Shown here: positions 5,911 to 10,443 of the stretch, one piece after another
Numbering within the stretch: position 1 is the first letter of the stretch
Layout: each line of letters begins with the position of its first letter
NCBI GenBank assembly: GCA_903910215.1
Contig: CAIVYV010000192.1
Coordinates: forward strand, 1-10,443
Reading direction: 5' to 3'
DNA length: 10,443 nt
Origin: an uncultured Pseudomonadota bacterium
Lineage (GTDB): Bacteria; Pseudomonadota; Gammaproteobacteria; Steroidobacterales; Steroidobacteraceae
Made by a program: the position numbers and the translations under genes
The notes under the pieces: model-generated
Databases searched by the model: none
Seen by the model: only the letters and a program-made list of their open reading frames with translations
What the model was told of the DNA's origin: nothing

Positions 5911-7440
5911 ATGTATCGGATGTGCTTGTGGATGCTGCTGGCGATGGCTTTGGGTGGCGAGCTCGCTACTGCATCGCCGAACGAGTCGCTTGTCGGGACG
6001 AGTGCCGGGCACTATCGAGGCGTGATCGATGCATCCGGCGTGCGGAGCTTTCGCGGTATTCGCTATGCGGAATCACCCGCTGGAGCGAATCGTTGGCAGC
6101 CGCCACGTCGTGCAGAGAAGCTCTCTGGCGCGACTTCAGCGATGGACTATGGTCCGGCCTGTCTTCAGCCTAAGCGCTCTGCTGCGACAGCTTTACGAAC
6201 AGACGAAGACTGCCTGTTCCTCAATGTGTGGTCGCCGGCTTCAGCTGCACGTGGGCGCTTGCCTGTTATGGTCTGGATTCACGGTGGCGGTTTTCTGACG
6301 GGTGATGGCCGTATTCCAGGGGAGGTTTTAGCCACCCATGGTGTCGTCGTCGTTTCGATGAATTACCGCCTAGGCCCGCTCGGGTTCATGGCGCATGAGG
6401 CTTTAAAGTCGGATGTCGCTAACTTCGGCTTGCTCGATATGGTTGCCGCGTTAGATTGGGTTCAAGAAAACATTGCCGTATTTGGCGGAGACCCCAATAA
6501 CGTGACGTTGTTTGGCGTATCTGCTGGCGGACAGGCCGTGAATATGTTGATGGTCAGCCCGCAAGCCGCGGGAAAGTTTCATCGGGCCATTGCGCAGTCC
6601 GGCTATTCCACTTGGGCGCTACCGCGTGCATCTGTCGCGCCGAAGCCCGCGCCCTTAAGCGCCGACATGACAAACGCCGACAGCGCAGAGTCACTTAGTG
6701 CGCAGGTGTTGTCGCGCGCGTATCCAAACGCGACATCCTTGCCGCCGTTGCGCGAAGTTGATGGACAGAAGTTGGTCGATGCGGTCGAGGGGTTTCAGTT
6801 GCCGATCGTCGATGGCGCGAGTCTGCCAGAAGAACCGGCTCGACTGTTTCTTCAAGGCAAGCAAGCGAAAGTGCCGTTCATCACGGGTGGTAATAGCTAC
6901 GAAGGCTCGGTGATGCCTCAGTCGGGAATCGGTGTGGATCGATTCGCGCGCATGCTCGGTGGGTCGTTCTCTACGATCGAGAGGCTATACAGCGCTGACT
7001 TTGCGCTCAGCCGTGACATCGGTATCCAGCGAGCTTTTGGCGATACGCGATATCTGGTCTCGGCTCGAGTACTGGCGACGGCCATGAGAACCGTGGGCGC
7101 GCCCGCGTGGCTCTACTACGTTGACCTTGCTCCCGAGCAGCTTTTGCCGGGAATGGTCGGCACTCCGCATGCTTTCGATCAGCTGATGTTGTTTGGTAGT
7201 GAGCGAATCGCCAATGAATCGACTCGCAGAACGAGTGAGCGCTTGCGTCGCTACTGGATCGAATTTGCGCGATCGGGTCGACCAGACGTGACCGAACTTG
7301 CGTCATGGGCGACCTGTTGTGCCAAGCAAGACCAATGGATGGTGTTCGGCGTGAACGATGGCGTTCAGTTCGGAGTGCTCAGTGACAAGCTCGATGTCTT
7401 GACCGAGCTTTATCGTAAGCGCTGGGCCACCTTACACTGA
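5911..7440 (+). CDS. Secreted type-B carboxylesterase
   Basis: The product is 509 residues from ATG 5911, with AGGAG at 5898-5902, eight bases upstream. A signal peptide (LWMLLAMALGGELATA) ends near residue 21, so the enzyme is exported to the periplasm or beyond. Type-B carboxylesterase hallmarks appear in order: FRGIRYAESPAGANRW at about 47-62, EDCLFLNVWSP at 99-109, oxyanion loop HGGG at 124-127, NYRLGPLGF at 151-159, FGGDPNNVTLFGVSAGG at 191-207 with nucleophile Ser204, acid Glu331 in GGNSYEG, and His420 in GTPHAFD. The full triad is present and length is normal for the family (about 500-550). It should hydrolyse carboxylic esters, but the natural substrate is unknown; relatives act on aryl esters, lipids, xenobiotics and mycotoxin side chains. 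It follows the LytTR regulator after 18 bases, which suggests that the regulator controls it. A Cys-Cys pair at 469-470 is unusual but not diagnostic. Confidence 0.93.
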   Translation: MYRMCLWMLLAMALGGELATASPNESLVGTSAGHYRGVIDASGVRSFRGIRYAESPAGANRWQPPRRAEKLSGATSAMDYGPACLQPKRSAATALRTDEDCLFLNVWSPASAARGRLPVMVWIHGGGFLTGDGRIPGEVLATHGVVVVSMNYRLGPLGFMAHEALKSDVANFGLLDMVAALDWVQENIAVFGGDPNNVTLFGVSAGGQAVNMLMVSPQAAGKFHRAIAQSGYSTWALPRASVAPKPAPLSADMTNADSAESLSAQVLSRAYPNATSLPPLREVDGQKLVDAVEGFQLPIVDGASLPEEPARLFLQGKQAKVPFITGGNSYEGSVMPQSGIGVDRFARMLGGSFSTIERLYSADFALSRDIGIQRAFGDTRYLVSARVLATAMRTVGAPAWLYYVDLAPEQLLPGMVGTPHAFDQLMLFGSERIANESTRRTSERLRRYWIEFARSGRPDVTELASWATCCAKQDQWMVFGVNDGVQFGVLSDKLDVLTELYRKRWATLH

Positions 7441-7456
7441 GCGCCGCTGACTGATC

Positions 7457-7485
7457 ACCATCACGCGTTCCGCGATTGGTTTTTT
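7457..7485 (+). terminator. Candidate intrinsic terminator of the carboxylesterase gene
   Basis: ACCAT at 7457-7461 and CGCG at 7464-7467 can pair with CGCG at 7471-7474 and ATTGGT at 7475-7480, with small bulges and a three-base TTC loop. Six T residues follow at 7480-7485 on the + strand. It lies just after the esterase stop and overlaps the last codons of the convergent mscL gene. The stem is short and imperfect, so the call is moderate. Confidence 0.4.
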
Positions 7486-7898
7486 AGCAGGTCGCGAATC
7501 TCGCTCAGCACCTTTACCGTCTCGGTTATCTCTGTGCTCGGCGCAGCCGGAGGGGGCGCTTCAACGACGGGGGTCGATTCACCGATTGATCGCAATCGAT
7601 TGAGGCCTTTGATAGCCACGAACAGCGCGACCGCGATGATCGTGAAGTCGAAAATCGTCTGAAGAAATGATCCGAAGCGCAACCAGAGCTCGGTTTCGCC
7701 GTCTGGTGTTCGTCCGAGTGAAACTTGCCAATCGACGAACGAGACACCACCTGCCAAGCGACCGATCAGCGGGCTGATTACATCGCCGACCAACGACGAG
7801 ACGATACGGCCAAAAGCCGTACCGATGACGACACCAATAGCGAGGTCGATCACGTTGCCACGAACGGCAAACTCGCGGAACTCTTTGACGATTCCCAT
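7461..7898 (-). CDS. mscL: Large-conductance mechanosensitive channel MscL
   Basis: The product is 145 residues from ATG at 7898, with GGTGGAG eight bases upstream. The N-terminus VKEFREFAVRGNVIDLAIGV is the near-invariant MscL opening. TM1, the pore helix, spans about 15-44 (GVVIGTAFGRIVSSLVGDVISPLIG), followed by a periplasmic loop (about 50-72, with GRTPDGETE) and TM2 at about 75-97 (FLQTIFDFTIIAVALFVAIKGLNRL). A Pro-rich linker (VVEAPPPAAP) leads to a C-terminal helix ending LSEIRDLLKNQ, as in the bundle that stabilises the pentamer. The protein is an inner-membrane pentamer that opens under membrane tension to release solutes on hypo-osmotic shock. Length is typical (130-150). It ends 20 bases from the convergent esterase and is divergent from the DUF481 gene. 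Confidence 0.97.
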   Translation of the reverse strand: MGIVKEFREFAVRGNVIDLAIGVVIGTAFGRIVSSLVGDVISPLIGRLAGGVSFVDWQVSLGRTPDGETELWLRFGSFLQTIFDFTIIAVALFVAIKGLNRLRSIGESTPVVEAPPPAAPSTEITETVKVLSEIRDLLKNQSRNA

Positions 7899-8000
7899 AA
7901 AACAGTCTCCACCAAAATGAAATCAAAAATAGAGCGCGTTTAGGTCGAATTGCAGCGACAGAAATTGTTTTATCATGGCTTTGCTTTTTTTGCAGAGTGG
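7899..8000. promoter_or_regulatory. Short divergent promoter region between mscL and the DUF481 gene
   Basis: About 100 AT-rich bases separate the two starts, so promoters in both directions must overlap or sit back to back. On the + strand TTGCAG at 7950-7955 and TATCAT at 7971-7976 are spaced 15 bases apart, short of the ideal 17. A run of T residues at 7984-7991 lies in the leader. On the minus strand TCTATT is a possible -10 but its -35 is poor. No clear operator palindrome is visible. Confidence 0.35.
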
Positions 8001-8723
8001 ATGGGCGCGGTGAAAAAGAATCTGCTTGGTTCGATGATATTAGGCATCAACACATTGGGAGCAATTCCGGTCTTCTCGGCGGAATCATGGGGTGGCGAAG
8101 GACAACTCGGCTTCGTGCTCGCTCGTGGTAACTCTGATGCGGACACAGTCAATGCCAAGCTCGAGATGGCCAAAGAGACCGCCTCGTGGAAAAACGCATT
8201 TGGTTTTGCTGCACTGCGCGCTTCTAGCGAAGGTGATCGCAATGCCGAGCGATATGCGACATCGTGGCAAACCGATTATCGCTTCAGTCCGCGCAGCTAT
8301 TGGTACGGTGGCGCGCGCTATGAGGACGATCGATTCAGTGGTTTCGATTATCAAGCGAGCTTAGTGACTGGATTAGGTCATCGGTTTGTTGACGAGGAAG
8401 ACTTCAAGTTGTTCGGGCAGGCCGGTCTCGGTTTTCGCCGTCTCGAAAGCGCACTGACAGGCTTGGCCGAAGACAATGTCATTTTTTCGGGCGAGCTGCG
8501 CTACGAACAGAAGCTCACGGATACGACGAGCTTGAAGAACAAGTTGATTGTCGAGGCAGGTGAAGCCAATACCTTCTTGTCGAATGAGCTTGCGCTGCGA
8601 GTCAAGATCAATACGCGATTGTCTTTGGCCGCTGGATTGGGCGTCCGTCACAACACGGATCCGCCGTCAGGCCGGGATAAGACCGATACCTTGACGACTT
8701 TAAACCTGGTGTACGGATTCTGA
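8001..8723 (+). CDS. DUF481 family outer-membrane protein (YdiY-like, salt-induced type)
   Basis: The product is 240 residues from ATG 8001; GTG 8010 is a fair alternative, giving a signal peptide that begins directly with VKKNLLG. The signal ends FSA before ESWGGEG, near residue 27. The mature protein has the DUF481 features: an early strand with ARGNSDADTVNAKLEM (family pattern 'GNSD...NAK'), SPRSYWYGGARYEDDRFSGFDY in the middle, GLGHRFVDEEDFKLFGQAGLG, and a final strand TLTTLNLVYGF with terminal Phe. It should form an outer-membrane barrel. Family members such as E. coli YdiY are described as salt- or acid-induced, but their molecular function is not known. It is divergent from mscL. The last 24 bases overlap the end of the convergent cbiO gene, so the two transcripts are complementary at their 3' ends. 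Confidence 0.92.
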   Translation: MGAVKKNLLGSMILGINTLGAIPVFSAESWGGEGQLGFVLARGNSDADTVNAKLEMAKETASWKNAFGFAALRASSEGDRNAERYATSWQTDYRFSPRSYWYGGARYEDDRFSGFDYQASLVTGLGHRFVDEEDFKLFGQAGLGFRRLESALTGLAEDNVIFSGELRYEQKLTDTTSLKNKLIVEAGEANTFLSNELALRVKINTRLSLAAGLGVRHNTDPPSGRDKTDTLTTLNLVYGF

Positions 8724-9371
8724 TTGGTCGGTGATGGCGCCGCGATCGAGGAGCACGCTGCGCGTGGCTAATCGATCGATACAAAGCGGATCATGAGTCG
8801 CAATCAACATCGAGAGCTTGCTCGCCAACAAAATCTCGATGATGCGCTCAGTCGTATCGTTATCCAGCGAGACCGTGGGTTCATCTAACAGCAGCACGGT
8901 CGGCTTCATCGCGAGCAAGCCAGCGAGTGCTACGAGGCGCTTCTCGCCGCCGGAGAGTTCATGAACAGGGCGTTCCGATAGATGGAGCAGCCCAACTTGG
9001 TCGAGGGCGTCGTCGGCGGCATGGTGAGCACGATGCGCATCCCATCCCAAATTGAGTGGGCCAAATTCGACATCCTCGAGGACCGTGGGGCCGATTAATT
9101 GATCATCGGGGTCTTGAAACAGCAGGCCCACTTTGCCGCGATGCGGTACGAAATCGTCCTCGACTTTGCAGGGCTGCCCGAGCATTTCAATGCTGCCCGA
9201 CTGATGCTCAAGTAAGCCAAGAGCGGCTAGTAGCAGCGTGCTTTTGCCCGCGCCAATGCCGCCACGGACCGCAAGGCGTTCGCCTTCGTGCAGCGCCAGT
9301 GTCGCGCTACGCAGCACGGGACGGGTTGAGCGTGTGACCGAGACCTCTTGCATCCGCAGTAAGGTCATCAT
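8700..9371 (-). CDS. cbiO: Energy-coupling factor ATPase of a cobalt/nickel transporter (CbiO-like)
   Basis: The product is 223 residues from ATG at 9371, which overlaps the cbiQ stop as ATGA; the adjacent ATG at 9368 is possible too. A far-upstream TTG at 9467 would overlap cbiQ by 100 bases and is rejected. Motifs: Walker A GGIGAGKST at 37-45, Q-loop FQDPDDQLIGPTVLEDVEFG at 85-104, signature LSGGEKR at 139-145, Walker B LLLDEPT at 160-166 and switch His193 in THD. The 'PDDQL...PTV.EDV.FGP.N' block is characteristic of ECF ATPases, especially those of cobalt and nickel importers. It powers uptake with CbiQ and CbiM encoded just upstream. It is compact compared with the usual 240-280 residues and lacks a C-terminal regulatory extension. 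Cobalt versus nickel cannot be decided from this protein. Confidence 0.93.
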   Translation of the reverse strand: MMTLLRMQEVSVTRSTRPVLRSATLALHEGERLAVRGGIGAGKSTLLLAALGLLEHQSGSIEMLGQPCKVEDDFVPHRGKVGLLFQDPDDQLIGPTVLEDVEFGPLNLGWDAHRAHHAADDALDQVGLLHLSERPVHELSGGEKRLVALAGLLAMKPTVLLLDEPTVSLDNDTTERIIEILLASKLSMLIATHDPLCIDRLATRSVLLDRGAITDQSESVHQV

Positions 9372-10102
9372 GATTGTATTCCCAGCGTCGGCAAGAACAA
9401 ACAGAAGCCGACGATCACGATGACCGCGCCAAGAATCGACCAGTCGGTTTTTGGCAGGGCTCGCCATGGCGTAGATTCACGAGCTGACCATCGAGTCGAA
9501 TTCATACCGCGCGAGCGCAAGCCAAAGGAAATACGTTCGGATCTCGCCAGCGCATGGATGATCAGCCACGCTACCGCTTGTGAGCTCACTTGCAGTGACC
9601 GTAATCCGAATACGGGGCTATAAGCCCGCGCTTTCATTGCGCGTTCAAGACGCATCTTGGTCTCGGATAGCAGTGATATTTGACGTACCACTTGTGCGAG
9701 TAGCGCGCCGAGTGCGCTCGGCAGCCCCAACCCAACCGCCGCGCGACTTAAATCAACGCCGCTCATCCGCATCAGCAGCAGACTGGCTGCGAGCGTGACG
9801 ATGTTGACGCGCAGACTCATCTGCGTGGCAAGTAGGGCGCCTGCTTCATCGATTGCCATATAGCGCCAGTTTATCGATGAGGTTATCCAGACGATGACGA
9901 GGAATGCGTTGACGCGAAGCAAGCGTCGCCCAATATTTTCGATTAGCGCTTTGTCGGCAGCTGCGATGATCGCCATTGCAAGTAATGCAACGAAGAGCAT
10001 GGCGCAGAGCGACGAAAGCGCTTGGGTCAGTGCCGCCGCAACACTGACGAGCAGAGTGGCGGCGAGACGCAGTCGACTATCAGGGTGGTGAACGTGGCTC
10101 AT
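9368..10102 (-). CDS. cbiQ: Energy-coupling factor transmembrane protein CbiQ (EcfT)
   Basis: The product is 244 residues from ATG at 10102, eight bases after the cbiM stop, with GGGA inside the end of cbiM as a weak ribosome site. Hydrophobic segments lie at about 13-30, 32-50, 63-77, 98-112 and 222-238. The coupling region holds the two EcfT signatures: RAMKARAYSP with Ala-Arg-Ala at 158-160 and GLRSRGMN with Ser-Arg-Gly at 197-199. The family consensus is Ala-Arg-Gly in both, so both are slightly degenerate while keeping the Arg that inserts into the ATPase groove. The protein links the membrane substrate-binding component to the ATPase and drives metal uptake. It overlaps cbiO by ATGA. 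The order M-Q-O without N between M and Q is noted separately. Confidence 0.9.
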   Translation of the reverse strand: MSHVHHPDSRLRLAATLLVSVAAALTQALSSLCAMLFVALLAMAIIAAADKALIENIGRRLLRVNAFLVIVWITSSINWRYMAIDEAGALLATQMSLRVNIVTLAASLLLMRMSGVDLSRAAVGLGLPSALGALLAQVVRQISLLSETKMRLERAMKARAYSPVFGLRSLQVSSQAVAWLIIHALARSERISFGLRSRGMNSTRWSARESTPWRALPKTDWSILGAVIVIVGFCLFLPTLGIQS

Positions 10103-10110
10103 GTGCGGCG

Positions 10111-10443
10111 CTACATTCCCAGAGTGAACGCCGCTGGGCGCGCTCGTCCAAGCATGCCCACCGCCAAAGCCGTGACGATCGTTTCAATCAACCAGACGGG
10201 CGCTTGTGCCGCGACAAGTAAGGTGATGAAGCCAAGGAGGGTCTCGCCACCCGTAGACCACAGCATGATTGCCGCCATGAGCGTCGCACCCAGGATGCCG
10301 ATCGTCGCCGCTAAAGTGCCAACCACCAGTAGTCTTCGTCTCGATGATGGCTGTTGCAGTAATGGGCGCAAGGTTAGACCGGCGACGACGGCCGGTGCCG
10401 CTATTAGCAGCGTATTGGCGCCGAGTGACGTGAAGCCGCCGAA
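10111..10443 (-). CDS. cbiM: Cobalt/nickel ECF transporter substrate-binding component CbiM, C-terminal part (partial)
   Basis: The frame is open from the right edge to TAG at 10111-10113 and gives 110 residues. It includes GGFTSLGANTLLIAAPAVVAG at its start, matching the 'GG.TALGAN' block of CbiM/NikM membrane proteins. A Gln/Ser/Arg loop (QQPSSRRR), two hydrophobic helices (about 36-56 and 62-80) and the end segment APVWLIETIVTALAVGMLGRARP follow; that end is the usual CbiM close ('E..VT......RP'). The N-terminal metal site, with its His residues, lies outside the window, so cobalt versus nickel is open. An internal TTG at 10371 could be mistaken for a start, but the conserved residues upstream of it show that the gene continues. 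It heads the visible part of the operon M-Q-O. Confidence 0.88.
   Translation of the reverse strand, partial: FGGFTSLGANTLLIAAPAVVAGLTLRPLLQQPSSRRRLLVVGTLAATIGILGATLMAAIMLWSTGGETLLGFITLLVAAQAPVWLIETIVTALAVGMLGRARPAAFTLGM

Noticed and set aside
7579..7926. Open frame of 115 codons overlapping mscL
   Set aside because: Its Arg/Trp-rich translation is the mscL sequence read in another frame.
7950..8000. Longer N-terminus of the DUF481 protein from TTG 7950
   Set aside because: The added residues precede a normal signal peptide and fall in the likely promoter region; ATG 8001 or GTG 8010 gives a proper Sec signal.
9372..9467. Longer N-terminus for CbiO from a TTG at 9467
   Set aside because: It would overlap the end of cbiQ by 100 bases and add residues that no ECF ATPase has; ATG 9371 overlaps the cbiQ stop in the usual coupled way.
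1..10443. Search for CRISPR repeats, tRNA, insertion sequences, integrase or phage genes
   Set aside because: No spaced direct repeats, cloverleaf, terminal inverted repeats or transposase motifs were seen; the window looks like stable chromosome.

Overview
The window reads as ordinary, gene-dense chromosome from a Gram-negative bacterium. Two outer-membrane beta-barrel proteins with Sec signals and C-terminal Phe, an MscL channel and a cobalt/nickel ECF transporter all point that way. Codon use, moderately high GC and the types of secreted hydrolase suggest a gammaproteobacterium (perhaps a Xanthomonadales- or Nevskiales-like lineage), but no marker gene here fixes the taxon. I see no tRNA, rRNA, CRISPR array, insertion sequence, integrase or phage gene.

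Region 1 (1-4063, + strand) is a tight five-gene operon: the tail of an XRE-type repressor, a small four-helix membrane protein, a secreted S33/TAP-like peptidase, and a NatA/NatB-type ABC-2 exporter. Gaps run from 13 bases to small overlaps (GTG one base after the repressor stop, an ATGA overlap, a one-base overlap), so the genes are probably translated and regulated together. A strong hairpin at 4093-4128 closes it against a convergent gene. This is the most interesting part of the window: a regulator, membrane protein, periplasmic peptidase and exporter that look like one system with an unknown substrate.

Region 2 (4146-7440) holds an outer-membrane barrel gene on the minus strand, divergent from a membrane-anchored LytTR regulator that is followed after 18 bases by a secreted type-B carboxylesterase. 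The 190-base divergent spacer contains GTTGG-type words resembling LytTR sites.

Region 3 (7461-8723) has mscL and a DUF481 (YdiY-like) outer-membrane protein arranged head to head, both from osmotic- or salt-linked families. The DUF481 gene runs 24 bases into the end of the next, convergent gene.

Region 4 (8700-10443, minus strand) is the end of a cobalt/nickel uptake operon, transcribed cbiM (partial, entering from the right edge), cbiQ, cbiO. CbiM is the substrate-binding membrane component, CbiQ the coupling membrane component and CbiO the ATPase; no cbiN lies between cbiM and cbiQ. Its promoter and any riboswitch lie outside the window.

Most genes belong to known families. The parts not explained by textbook knowledge are the substrate of the region 1 operon, the LytTR-esterase pairing, and a marked excess of the hexamer CGATCG.
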